From: Macrocybe gigantea | Lineage: Eukaryota; Basidiomycota; Agaricomycetes; Agaricales; Callistosporiaceae | DNA length: 64,000 nucleotides | Assembly (NCBI GenBank): GCA_011319805.1 | Contig: SJRY01000236.1 | Span: 496,001-560,000 of the forward strand | Direction: 5' to 3' | Shown here: positions 1 to 11,405 of the stretch, one piece after another | Numbering within the stretch: position 1 is the stretch's first letter | How the letters are laid out: each line of letters opens with the position of its first letter | Program-made: the position numbers and the translations under genes | Notes under the pieces: model-generated | Told to the model about the DNA's origin: nothing | The model's input: the letters and a program-made list of their open reading frames with translations, nothing else | Database searches by the model: none

Positions 1-257
1 ATGTGGGGCTACAAGAGTAGACATGGATCCTTGTCGTAGGTGAACATGGAAGTCTGCCGGGGACGAGACGACCAACATGATAATCGGGGAAAGAACTTAG
101 GTTAGATAAGATTAGATGTAGTCAGGTTATCAGGCACGGACACGTGACTAGACGCGTGGGGTTCAGTTTGGTTGAAGCTCCTAATAGAGTCAAACAACTT
201 CTCTTCGTCAGTCAGTTCACCGTCCACCGTCGAAAGAGATATCGAATACTGTCTCGC

Positions 258-3200
258 ATGGTGGCTGCAGGGTCCATAACGTCGTAGGTGCATATCGGAA
301 ATACGTCAATGCGTGCAATTTTCGCTCAACATCGCCCTTTGTTTCAGTACGCGTGCGCCCGCCGTCCACATGGGAGGCTGCTCGCCTTCCAGAACCTTGC
401 TATGAAAGCACTTTACGCGGAGATGGTGCCCTTTCCGCTCCCGCCAAAGTTGTCAATACCTCGACCTTACGGGAGATCATACAAGTCGTCGATGACCGCA
501 TTTTAACCTTTGACCCTGACGAGAAGGACAAAGCACGAGCCTTTGTCGAACGCGGATTTCTACCACCGGGAACGAAGCGATACAAAGATAAACGATTTAT
601 GTTTGATCGTGTTTTCAATTACGAGGCAATGCAGCGAGATATTTACGAGGCCACCTCTCAGCCGTTGCTGAAGGGCCTGTTGGACGGATATAATGCCACG
701 GTCTTTGCTTACGGAGTAAGCACGGTCATTGATAGAGTCATTTTGGCCTTATTTTTCTTCATCGCAGGCAACAGGATGTGGCAAAACCCATACTATCAGC
801 GGGTCAGAAGACGATCCTGGCATTATTTATCTCACCATGGCGGATCTGTTCCAACGAATTGAAGATCGCAAAGATGAATGGAACACCGAGGTTATGGTCA
901 CTTTTCTAGAAATTTATAACGAAGAGATTCGAGATCTACTTGCCGACCACGCCTCTCCAACCCCTCGAGGCGGCCTATCCATTCGTGAAGACAAGACAGT
1001 GAAGGTCGTCGGGCTCGTAGAGCTGCAACCTAAATCTGCCGAAGAGGTTAAACAAATTGTTCTGCAGGGAAACAGTCGGAGAACCCAGAGTCCAACTCAC
1101 GCAAATGAGACGAGTTCACGGTCCCATGCCGTTTACAGGTCCACGTTACACAGTCCCCTCGAACAGCCTCTACAACGGAACAACGCGTCATGGCTACACT
1201 GTCAATTATCGATCTCGCTGGCAGCGAGCGTGCTGCGGCTACTACGAATATGGGCCAACGAATGGTGGAGGGTGCAAATATCAACAAGTCCTTGCTCGCA
1301 CTGGGCAATTGCATCAACGCCCTTTGCGAGAGTGGAGGGGCAATACGGCATGTGCCATATCGCAACAGCAAGCTAACTCGCTTACTCAAATTCTCCCTCG
1401 GCGGGAATTGCAAGACGGTCATGATCGTCTGCGTCGCCCCCACTTCTAATCACTTTGATGACACCCATAACACTCTCGTCTATGCCGATAGAGCGTCCAA
1501 GATCAAGACCAAAGTCGTCACCAGAAACGTGGTAAACGTAGATCGACATGTCGGACAATATGTCGAAGCCATAAATCGATTGAATACCGAGATTCAAGAG
1601 CTCAAGGCGCGGCTAGCAGGCAAGAGAGATGCTGAGAACGAAATTCTTCGTCGAAAGAAGGAAGTGGCGAGCGCAGAAGTCGAGAGGGCCAAGACAGACA
1701 TGAAGCTGAAGGCTGAGCAAACACAGGTGTCCATTGTTCAAGGCGCAGCATGTTCGGGCAAACTCATAGCCGCTAAACTCAAACTCGATGCAATCCAGGC
1801 ACGGCTTGCCCAGTTGCGCAGCGCCTCCGCCGGATCGTCAACCTTTTTTTCTGATGTGGAGGCGGAGCGAGGACTCTTACAAGCTCTCGCAAGTCCGGAG
1901 GAAGAAGTTCTCAAAACGACGTCCCTTTTGAATGTTCAAATCCAACGCTCGTCCAACTCCAATGCCATGTTTGATGCCACTTTGCGTGCAGTATCGGAAC
2001 GGAGATCCGAAAAACTCGATGAAGTCAGCATAGAGAATGTCAAACTCGATGCCCTATCGAAGAAGGCAGAAATGGAGAAGTTGAGAGCGGAAAGCGAGCG
2101 GGACGCCATGCGAGAAGTCTTAACGGATATGGCGGATGTCGTGGTGAACCTGGTGGGGATGCTTGGCAGGTGTACGGTCGTCGTTGGTGAAGCAAGCAGC
2201 ACGTTGAGCGAAGTGTCCAATCGGGACTCTAACCCTCTGGTATCGAAAGTCGCTGGGCTGTTGAGCACTGTCAGGGAGAAGAATGACGAGACGTTCAGAA
2301 ACTTGGTGGGCCACTCGACCGAAGGTTACGCCAAACTCTCCAGCATGGCCACTTCAGCGCTGGATGCTTTCGACGGCTATGGCGCTACGTTCTCGCGCAG
2401 GGTCAGCTCTGGACCTGCCGTCCTGCAGAGCTCCAATGAAAGATCGATAAATTCTAGACGCTCGTCAGCCATTGGCCTTGGTAGCTCCTTATCGGATGCG
2501 CGGCGCTCTCACCGGTCACCTCGCAAGTCGTTACGGTCGAGCTTATCTCAACCCTATAGAAAGGTGTCGGATAAAGAGAGAAGGGGTGTTAAGAGCGGAA
2601 AAAATGTTCAGTGGAGGGACGAGGCCGGCCAAGGAGATTTGGATGACGGCGGTGTCAAGCCCCCAGCAGTTTGTGTCACTGTCATTCCTGCAAGTCCTTC
2701 TAACGACAGCACCGTGGACGCCGATGCATCGGTCTTGACGTCGTCAGTTCCTACGAGGCCAACTTCGCTGGGCGGCTCCGAGAGCGAATGGGAGGACGAA
2801 AACGAAAGAACGGACGACAGCTTCAGCAGTTTCTCGACGTCGCGTATTTCCATCGGCGATACATCCATATCGACCTCGGCCTCGCGCATTATGAGCACGG
2901 CAGGCGCGAAGCGCCCACGCCCCAGTCGCCTTGACCCAAATTTCCTCAAATCCAGGTCAAAAGTATCAGTCTTGGGCAGTCTCGCGAAGGGGACGAGACG
3001 CCTAGTCCCGAGAGGCCAAGGCACCAACCTTTGGCGGAGATGAGCAACCAGTTATCACTAGCCGACAATTCTACTGTATCGGATGGAAGCAGTCTGCGCG
3101 TCCCCAAACCACGGGATAGAGTGCCCGGAAGTCCGGGGCGGCGTGGGCCTTCGACGCCTAAAGGCGTCAGCGTCCTTTCGAAAAGCATGAACGGTAGACG

Positions 3201-3450
3201 CCGTTCGAACATCGGCCCAATGCGTATCGAGAAGATGCGGAGAAGGTCGAGCCTTATTCCACAGCTCTCACCTCCAGTCGGGGAGTCGAGCAGCAAAGGC
3301 GGGCCGAGGAGGGTCGTCGTCGCGAGTCCAGCGAAACGGACGAAGCGAGTGTCCTTGACCAAATCGGTTGGGGTGGGCTCGCTCAAGCTCAGACCGCCTG
3401 CGAACGGCTATTCGAGCTTCTCCTTGGATCCCAACGCAGCATCGATATGA
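258..3450 (+). CDS. kip3: Kinesin-8 motor protein (Kip3/KIF18-like), with frame breaks
   Basis: Plus-end microtubule motor that, in the kinesin-8 family, walks to and shortens microtubules in spindle and nuclear positioning. The motor domain starts near 348 (VRVRPPS), is interrupted by an intron at 716-767 inside the ATP loop (FAYG then ATGCGKT), and continues with NETSSRSHAV, DLAGSERA and NKSLLALGNCI, followed by the neck and coiled coil. A basic, serine-rich tail ends at 3450. Two breaks are visible. At about 1133 the frame changes inside the switch I region, between SRSHAV and QVHVTQ, with no room for an intron. At about 2986 the tail changes frame (GSLA then EGDETPSPE). Each looks like one missing base. 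The first exon is also unresolved: ATG 258 followed by an intron at 284-347 does not join in phase. The family is certain; whether the gene is intact is not. Confidence 0.85.
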
Positions 3451-3831
3451 GCTTTAATCGGTCGTTCAGACCATCGTGGCGATGAGTACGTCGCTATTTC
3501 ATCTAGTATGTCTGCGATTTCGTTGTTTCAAAAGTTTGGATATCAGTGATTAGAGCACAGCCGTTGTTGCAGCCGTTTTCGTTACCATATTGTATCTGTC
3601 ACCCTTAGTTTGTTGTTACCGTGATGCCATCCCATACCTTTGTACCTTTCCAGAAACCTCTCATGAGCCAGACCAAAGGACCACACTATGCCCCATCTCT
3701 CCTATTCTGGTACTAGTTATACCCGTCCCATCTGTACCTCTTTACCAGTGTAATTTATTCTTATGAACACTCTTTGGTAGGCATCGACCGCGTCCTTGCA
3801 GAGAGAATACGTGGTATCATAAATGTGCAGC
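3451..3831. other. Intergenic, convergent 3' ends of kinesin-8 and Emp24
   Basis: This AT-leaning stretch lies between two convergent stop codons and should hold both 3' untranslated regions. I see no conserved open frame or structured element in it. Confidence 0.5.
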
Positions 3832-4708
3832 CTAGATTACACGTTTTACTTCAAAGAATGACTGCAAGAACAAGTTAGCGCAGTGAATCATATCGGTCAA
3901 TTGGATGGAATGCACCTTAAGGTAGTAAACCTGCCAGCCGACCATCGTGAAGAGCACAATGGCCTGCAAAATTGACCACCATTTCACCCGGGAATTGGTG
4001 GACTCGGCAGTATTACGATGAGTCCGTTCTCTGACTACGATGTACTCTTGTTCGTCCTTCACTGACATAAGTCCGTTGGCAAGTGCGCGAATTTCCCGTT
4101 CAACGGGAGCGACGACGTCTACGACGGAAACCAAGGGACAATGCAGGTCATTGACATGAAAGAAGACATTTCGTACCGCCTCCTTGTATGTATAGCACGC
4201 CGTGGACGTTGAAACTAGAGAGGAAGGTAAATGAATACTTGGAATGAGGGGGGTGTTGCAGCGCGTACCTGACCATCTTGTCAGTCACTGCACTCATTTG
4301 GTTGGAGAAGCACAATTCATGTCTTCCATCCTTTTCTGCGGTAATGGACAAGGAACCTGTGGATTGTCGAATTTGCTTCCCGAGGACGCGCTGGTCCGGA
4401 TCCGTTAACTATGCCAAGGTTCGTCCCGTAATTAGCCGCGTGCAGGGAAGACTCTGACGTTTTAAGCACACCCAAAAGTCAATGTCAAGATGGCCACCTC
4501 CTCCGACTTGGTACGTGACTGTCATCTACCCAGAGAGACGCCTTGAGACATTGCGTCTGAAATGCCGAGTGAAGCGAACCTTATCATGTTTATGGAGGTC
4601 CTCGAAAAAGCATTCTTTTTTCCCAGCGGGAACCTCGACCAGATGTGCAATGATTAGGGAAGGAAGGAACAGGAGAAGGAGGAGAGAGATGCGAGCCATG
4701 ATGGCCAT
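3832..4708 (-). CDS. emp24: p24 family COPII cargo receptor Emp24
   Basis: Type I membrane protein that cycles between ER and Golgi and helps load COPII vesicles. ATG 4708 (or 4699) opens a hydrophobic signal peptide rich in Leu, cleaved before HLVEVPAGKKEC. The GOLD domain follows (YQVGGGGHLDIDFW), then a coiled coil (VEREIRALANGL, EQEYIVVRERTHR) and a transmembrane helix. The C-terminal tail SFFEVKRVI carries the FF and basic signals typical of p24 proteins that bind COPII and COPI coats. I could join five coding exons with canonical introns, including a last intron between YYLK and SFFEVK. All frames are clean. It is divergent from RanBP1 with about 185 bp between starts. Confidence 0.93.
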
Positions 4709-4892
4709 GTCGAGTGTCGTGAGTTGAGGACAGAGCTGGCACTCGAGATTGAATTGTCTGGGGTCCCCAAGAGGCTGATCGGGGTCCCGGATAGATTTTG
4801 ACGGCCAAAGCGATCTGAGTTGTCCAAAGCCACGATTTCACCACCTTGCCCATTTTTTTTTCTCTTGCGATCACTCTCGAATTCAAGCCACT

Positions 4893-5858
4893 ATGTCTGA
4901 AACTCCCGATGCCCTTGCCCCCAGAGTAAGTCCGACTGCTTCTCGCTTCTCCGATTCACTGCTTTGGCGTCCAATTCGTTTATCTCGGCACATATTAACG
5001 CCATTCGTTCTGTCTGCATCATCAGGAGGAAGAAACCGAAGCCCACTTCGAGCCCGTCATCCGGCTCACAGAACAAGTAGAGACAAAGACTCTCGAGGAG
5101 GACGAAGATGTCCTTTTCAAGATGTACGTCGATCTTCCATCTAAACGATCGCATCATGCTTATCGGCGCCCCGCCTACCTCTTCGTCCTTGTCTGTCCGA
5201 TCAATACTAAAAATGTGATACATAGGAGGGCCAAGCTGTTTAGGTTCGACTCTGAGTCTTCAGAATGGAAAGAACGCGGCACAGGTGATGTCCGCCTGCT
5301 CGCTCACCGGGTCAACAAGAAAGTCAGGCTCGTCATGCGAAGAGACAAGACCTTGAAAGTCTGCGCGAATCATCTCAGTGCGTCACCTTTTTCATGTATC
5401 CGTAGCCCTAGTCTTATTCCGCGATTTCTCGTGAAGTCACCGCCGACATGAAGCTACAACCCAACATCGGCTCCGATAGAAGTTGGGTCTGGAAAGTGGC
5501 GGCTGATTATTCAGAGTCACCACCGACCTCTGAAACACTCGCCATCCGCTTCGCTAATTCCGATAGTCAGTTGTTAGCCCATTGTTCCAGTTTTTGCTTA
5601 TATCTAACCGAGGGATCATGGTCAGATGCCGAAGAATTTAAGAAGGCCTTCGAGCAAGCTCAAGAGACGAATGCCAAGGTTGCCGCCGGAACACTAACTC
5701 CTTCCGAGACCAAGGAGGAGGATAAGAAAGAAGGAGAGGAGAACGAAGAAGTAAAGGAGGAGCAGACAAACGCTGAAGAAGAGAAGAAGGAAGAGGAAGA
5801 CAAGGAGGGCGAGAAGGAAGAGGAAGCGACGAAGGGTGAAGAGAAAAAGGAAGACTGA
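4893..5858 (+). CDS. yrb1: Ran-binding protein 1 (Yrb1/RanBP1)
   Basis: Binds Ran-GTP in the cytoplasm and stimulates RanGAP, releasing Ran from exportins and importins. A short first exon ([11 protein letters not shown], donor GTAAGT) leads to the acidic [10 protein letters not shown] segment and a Ran-binding domain: [37 protein letters not shown], a [11 protein letters not shown] strand and the final helix [13 protein letters not shown]. The C-terminal tail from about 5700 is an uninterrupted Lys/Glu-rich stretch, as in other RanBP1 proteins. At least four introns are needed; the acceptor before GAGGAAGAAACC is 'atcatcag'. No anomalies. It converges on ClpX with about 250 bp between stops. 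Confidence 0.93.
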
Positions 5859-6108
5859 GCGTGACGAGCCACTGTCCGCGTCCGACCTCGAATGCCGTCT
5901 CTATACCAGCAACATCTCGACCTTCTAGTTCACCCTGTCCGCTTTCCCTAACGCATTCAGTATGGAAGATCTTTTGTCACATAATGCGTAATAGAACGCT
6001 TGTCAAAGCTCCAGATGCACAGGGAGTACACAGTGTGTTACAATATACGGATGATACAGTCGTAGGGGATATCTAGTCTCGACCCAAAAAACTAAGCTGG
6101 TTATTACA

Positions 6109-8454
6109 TTATGAGCTCTTCTCATCCTCTTCCTCTCGAGCCCAAGCGTCCCAAAATGCAGTCCGGTTACCCCTACGCCAGTATCTAGGCAGAACTTTGC
6201 CGCGTACAACGTCGGCAGTGATCAGCACATGTCCCATTTCTGACCCTCTGCGAAAGCGTGATCGAACGTTACTGACTATTCACTTGCCGTGAGAAACTAA
6301 TCCTGGACTTACGGCACCTCATACATCGGTTCTAGCAGAAGCGTTTCCTGACTCAAGTCAGAAAGCAGACAGGCATTGACATCGCTCGGGCTCACCATGA
6401 TACCGCGGAGACCTCGAGCACCACCGCCTCTCTCCGCGGCCTTGCGACAGATTTCGTCCAGAGCAGCACTCGTGAACTGTAACTCGACTCCTGAATACTC
6501 GAAGAGCGACTGGTACTGCGAGACAAGTGATCCTTTGACGTCCGTTAGGATCCGTCGAAGGTCGGGGACCGTAAGTGGCGCCAGGGTCGTTATTGAAGGC
6601 AATCGCGAGATAAATTCAGGTATAAATCTTAAATCTGTTGGTGAGAGTTGATGGTAAACAGCGGAGACAAATACCCATATTTCACAAGGTCTGGCCAGAT
6701 GTCAGAAAGCTGGTCAATCATTCTGGGAATATCGTTACCGTCGGTCTCTACAAGTTCAAGAAGGTTATGGGTGGTCTTATTATTTGGGGTAAAGAAGGGG
6801 ATCGAGCTGTCTTTGTCCGAAGCTGGCAGAGTCGCTGTGAATCCTATAGACTGAAAAGCTTTGAGAAATACTTGAGGAGCATAAAAGAGCAGTACTCACA
6901 CCCTTGGCAACCCTTTTCTTGATTATGTGGTCTAATCCGACGAAGGCGCCACTTAGGATAAATAACACATTCGATGTGTCAATGTGGTACATGTCAGGTT
7001 TGGCTAAAACGGATGCGTGGGTATTGACGTTCGCGAAAGAGAGGTATATTGCGCACCAGCTGAAAGTTGCGACATTCGCTGGCCAGACCGGGGAGGACCA
7101 TCTGAAGCTGCAGGAGGCATTTCTACCATACCTCCACCTTTGGTTTGTATACTGATCATAGTGCCTTCCATCATGCGAAGAAGGGCCTGTTGAACACCTT
7201 CGCCACTGACGTCCCGCGCACCCTCCATACCAGAGCCTGAAGTTTTCTTGGCAATCTTGTCTACCTCATCAATATATACTATGCCCATGCTTCCGAATCA
7301 AGTCAGTGAGCTCTGCTAGAATGAAATTAAGCCAGAATACCTTGCACGTAGAGGGTCCCAATCAGAGGCTTGTAACTGTGATCTTGGTAAGTTGGTGTAA
7401 GGCGTGCACAGACATGAAGTGGACAAACCAATCGATGTATTGCCATCTCCACGTCCTCACCAACATCTGCATGCAATTGAGCAACAAGAGCGTAATGTTA
7501 AGACGAAGGATATGAACTGACAGCCCGCCTATGGCCTGATTTTAGACTATATGGCGATCACAAATTCCACGACACTCACCTGGGTGAAGGAGGTAGCATC
7601 GCTCACAGAAAATGGAACATCTAACACTTTAGCTAGAGTGCGCGCCAATAGGGTCTTGCCTTGAGGAGATTATGACAATGTCAGTAAGAGAGGAAGATAA
7701 TATGGCTCAGGCAGTACCGGAGCCCGTTGGACCTCTGCAACACGGGTTAGAGTCATGTTGAAGCGTTGATGGATTGTCACATACAAAACCAGAACATTGC
7801 TTTTTTCGAAAAGCGGAAGTCGTCGATGAGAAAGTCCGGAATTTGTTACTCTTGATCTCCGAAGCGGACGAAGCTGAGCAGGAGAGACACTCCGGTATGC
7901 TTGGTTGCAACAGACATCAAAACGCCAAATTAGGATCCGGAGAAAACGTGAACAGCGTACTGTTGCTGTTTATGCTTGACGTATACGGATCGGATTCCTG
8001 CGCCAGGTAGGACATGTTCGCACGCACTCGTGTATAGTGATTGAATACCCTGGGCGAGTATATAGGTGTAGGGCTTGGGGGATGTAAAAAACGCTTACGC
8101 GACAGACAAAACCTTCTTTGCATCCTCTTGGCCGACTATGTACTCGTTGAGATATTGCACCAACTGATAGGCTCAAAGGTTATCGATATGACTTCCAGGA
8201 CAGTGAACGTGAACCGCTCATACCTCTCGGGGAGTCGCCAACCCTATACCGTGGATATCTTTTGCCGATGCATCTGGTTCATCGGTCTCAGGCAGTGCTC
8301 GCTCATGCAACGGCTGCGTCCGGATGTTGCGACTTGAGAGGGACGGCAGAAAAGCGAGGCGAGGGGAGTGGCCCTTCTCCAGAACATGGTGTAGAAATGG
8401 GACTTCATATTCGGTGCAATAATCATACATGGTCAACAAGACCAAATAGCTCAT
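6109..8454 (-). CDS. mcx1: Mitochondrial AAA+ unfoldase ClpX (Mcx1-like)
   Basis: ATP-dependent unfoldase of the mitochondrial matrix. Reading right to left: GLATPRE joined to [30 protein letters not shown], a Walker A GPTGSG-KT split by an intron (7660-7717), then [32 protein letters not shown], the Walker B region [14 protein letters not shown], the sensor loop [15 protein letters not shown], and a C-terminal domain with [11 protein letters not shown]. The last exon ([18 protein letters not shown]) ends at 6109. The start is uncertain. In the conserved frame ATGs lie at 8454 and 8430, but the frame one base away from 8387 gives a much better mitochondrial presequence ([13 protein letters not shown]), which would join if one base were missing near 8345. 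No N-terminal zinc domain is seen, as in fungal homologues. Confidence 0.9.
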
Positions 8455-8463
8455 CCTTTCTCA

Positions 8464-10978
8464 GTGACGATCATCCATGGGCAAAAGGCGCATTCTCCTT
8501 CGTCCTTTAAACGATACGATGACAGATACAGCGACTGCGAAGTTTCGGAGGTTCGCTCCTCGAGGTCCGAAAAGAGATCATCGAGAGCTGAATATTCTGA
8601 CGAGCGCAGACATTCACGACATCGGAGTTATAGCAGGAGTCGCAGCCGAAGCAGAGATCGGCATGAGTTGTCTAGACGGAAGAGAGACAGGAGTCGCAGC
8701 AGAGATGCAGATAGGAAGGAAAAGAAGTGCGTTCTGCTCTTATGACCCTGCTGTAATCCTACCCATCACGTATATCATATCACAGGCGGAAACGGGACAA
8801 GTCAGAAGAAAGACGGGCCCGCAAGGCCGAAAAGAAGAGAATAAAGGAAGAGGAAGAAGCTCGCCAGGTAGCCGAACTCAGCGTCTATAGCGCTGTGGAT
8901 AATCCCTTCCACGATACCAATCTCGGTCAGCAATTCCGTTGGCACAAAAAGAACGAGAAGGAACGTAAAGCAGGACTCTCTCTTGCGGAGGCGCAGAGGA
9001 GAGACGCAATTCGTCGCCAGGAGGCCAAAGAAGAGCTGGAGAGATTGAATAGACGACGTGCCGAGAGGGAGGTGGAGCAGAGGCTTCGTGAAGAAGAGGA
9101 ATTGAGAATGCAGCGACTGCAAGAGACGGCGCAGATGTCCGATTGGCTGTCTAAAGAAGGTGATTTTCAGCTCGAGCAGGAACGCCGCCGTGCTGCGATT
9201 CGCATTAAGGAGAAGCGTGCAAAGGCTATAGATTTCTTGGCCCTCAATCTCAAGTATGTAAACCCCCACAACGAGGAAGAAACGGCTGAAGACGACGCCG
9301 GCCTCGAGATTGATCTGGATGAACCCTACAATATCTTTGATGTATGCACTATTTTCCCCTGATTTACATTCTCGGGCTGACTCTTCTTCCTCTAGAATCT
9401 CTCGAACCAACAAGTTGAAGAATTACACGATGATATTGAACGGTATCTCGCACTGGAGCACGACGAGGTCAATTTGGATTTCTGGACGGTAAGGCAGAAC
9501 TGGGCGGTGAACTGGTATCAAGCGTTGATCTTCCTAACAGAACATGATGGTCGTCTGTAAGGACCGTCTCGACCTTTTTAAGAAAAACGAGAGAATGGGG
9601 GTGGAAGCGGCTGCCGCTGTTGAGGCCGATATCGCTGCTCTTCTATCCGGCAAGACCTACGAAGAGCTCGCTTCATTGCAACGGAGGATACAAGAAAAGC
9701 TTACAAGCGGAGAACCGATTGATACAGACTATTGGGAAAATCTGCTCAAGAAGCTTTTGGTCTGGAAAGCGAAGGTACAAAATACTTGTATAGTATTGCC
9801 GCAGTGTCTAATTAATAATATAGGCCAAGTTGAAGAGCTTGCATGAAGTTGTCGTGCGCAACAGGCTGGAGCAGTTACGCAAGCGACAACGTGATGAAGC
9901 TTTGCAGGCTCAAGAAGAGCTGTTGGCTGGTGTTGCAAGATCCGCAACGAAACAGGCGGAAACCATTGTTCCGCAATTGGACAATACGCAACAGGAAGTA
10001 TTTGCCGAGGAAGATATCGAAAAGTATGATAGGTCCATGAGCCCGGCTCCGTTAGATATGACGAGACTGTCCTCCGACGACCGAGAACTAGCCGTTATCA
10101 GTGAGAAAAATGATCTTCTTGCACTTGTAAGTTTACCTTTCTAGCTCTTTATGGATCATTAGGCTAAAAGTCAGGCAGTTCGAGCAACGTCGCACGGTCG
10201 CTGCTTCGCGATTCGTGCCCAAGGCTGTGCAACAGACTACCGAAGTGCAAATTGAAGAGGTGGCAAGTGGCGCTGACCTCGCTTCCGAGGCCCTTTATAG
10301 AGCTGAGGCAGAGAGAGAGCTTGATGAGGAAGAAGAATTGTTCAACCTTGAAGAAACTATTGCCAATCCGACCACATACAACTGGGAAGACAAGTACAGG
10401 CCGAGGAAGCCAAGATATTTCAATCGGGTTCATACCGGTTACGAGTGGAATAAGTACAATCAAACGCATTATGAGTATGTCTTTCCCTACATATTAAAAT
10501 AGCTCGCTCTCTAACGTATCTGTCAGTACGGATAACCCACCTCCAAAAGTTGTCCAAGGCTACAAGGTCGTCATTTTCAGTTTTCTTGCACCCTAGCCAG
10601 ATTCTTATGCGACGTCTTTTCAGTTCAATATATTTTATCCCGACCTCATCGACAAGTCAAAGGCACCTACATACAAGATCATTAAAGAGCCTGGAAACGA
10701 GGATACCGTCCTGTTGTATTTTAGTGCCGGTCCGCCCTATGAAGATATCGCGTTCCGCATCGTCAATAGAGAGTGGGAGTTCTCGCATAAAAGGTAGCAC
10801 TGTCCCAGTCTGGACATACCACCTAACTAACACTCTATCGCTAGGGGGTTCCGGAGTAGCTTTGATCGCGGTTGCCTATCCCTATGGTTCAATTTCAGGC
10901 GTAGCGTAAGTGCCATCCTGCAGATGGTTATGAATGATTGATCTGACTATGCTTTTTCAAAAGTTCTATCGCAAGTGA
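8464..10978 (+). CDS. cay1: Cactin (Cay1-like splicing and telomere-associated protein)
   Basis: Nuclear protein of the cactin family, a spliceosome-associated factor known in fission yeast for pre-mRNA splicing and telomere silencing. The N-terminus is an Arg/Ser-rich region (SRSRSRSRDRHE). A charged helical middle domain follows (NPFHDTNLGQQFRWHKK, then long Arg/Glu helices). The conserved C-terminal cactus-binding region runs from WEDKYRPRKPRYFNRVHTGY to GCLSLWFNFRRS. The last exon is only 15 nt (10964-10978, FYRK and stop) after a canonical intron at 10906-10963; the ending resembles the basic, aromatic tail of other cactins. About nine exons join cleanly. The start at 8464 lies only 10-77 bp from the possible ClpX starts. 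Confidence 0.9.
10964..10978 (+). other. 15-nt terminal coding exon of cactin
   Basis: The intron 10906-10963 (GTAAGT to AAAAG) joins FNFRRS to F-Y-R-K-stop, giving the family's typical short basic end. Reading through the donor instead adds unrelated residues. Confidence 0.7.
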
Positions 10979-11405
10979 TGCACTTCACAACATATATCTA
11001 CCCTTGATTTTGCACCTTCAACCTGTACTTACATATATCTCTAAGTTTCGTAAATTTGGAGCGATAGTTGGTGTTTATCGCATCGTTGGATCTTCTAGAT
11101 AATATTGCTGTCGCCTTTGGCTTCCTATCATTCCTGCCCTGCCCTGCGGCGATCTAGCAAGGTGAAGCGTCGAACTCGCTACTTATAGTGGCTTCTGTTG
11201 ATGTTTTACTTGTCGATATTCCAATCATCGTGGATTTCAGATGTCAGATTCTGTAGCATGCTTGACTCGGTGAATGCCTTGCTAGAACGTCCGAGATGAT
11301 AATCGAAGCTCACGTGACGCCAATAAAGATCGCGCTCAGTCGCCAGTGTCCTTTGATTCCGCTCACTCATTACAAACGCATTCGATAACGACCCAATTCT
11401 GTGCA
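10979..11405. promoter_or_regulatory. Intergenic between cactin and UBA1
   Basis: This stretch should hold the cactin 3' end and the UBA1 promoter, which are in tandem orientation. I see no distinct motif or open frame that I would call a gene. Confidence 0.35.

Noticed and set aside
1125..1140. Programmed -1 ribosomal frameshift in kinesin-8
   Set aside because: The codons at the junction (GCC GTT TAC) do not form an X-XXY-YYZ slippery heptamer, and no such event is known in kinesins. A missing T is simpler.
5660..5872. Ser/Phe-rich minus-strand frame antisense to the RanBP1 tail
   Set aside because: It is a mirror of the Lys/Glu repeat and carries no independent signal.
8802..9413. 203-residue minus-strand frame inside cactin
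   Set aside because: Antisense of the strongly biased cactin helical region; the hydrophobic product is an artefact of Glu/Arg codons read backwards.
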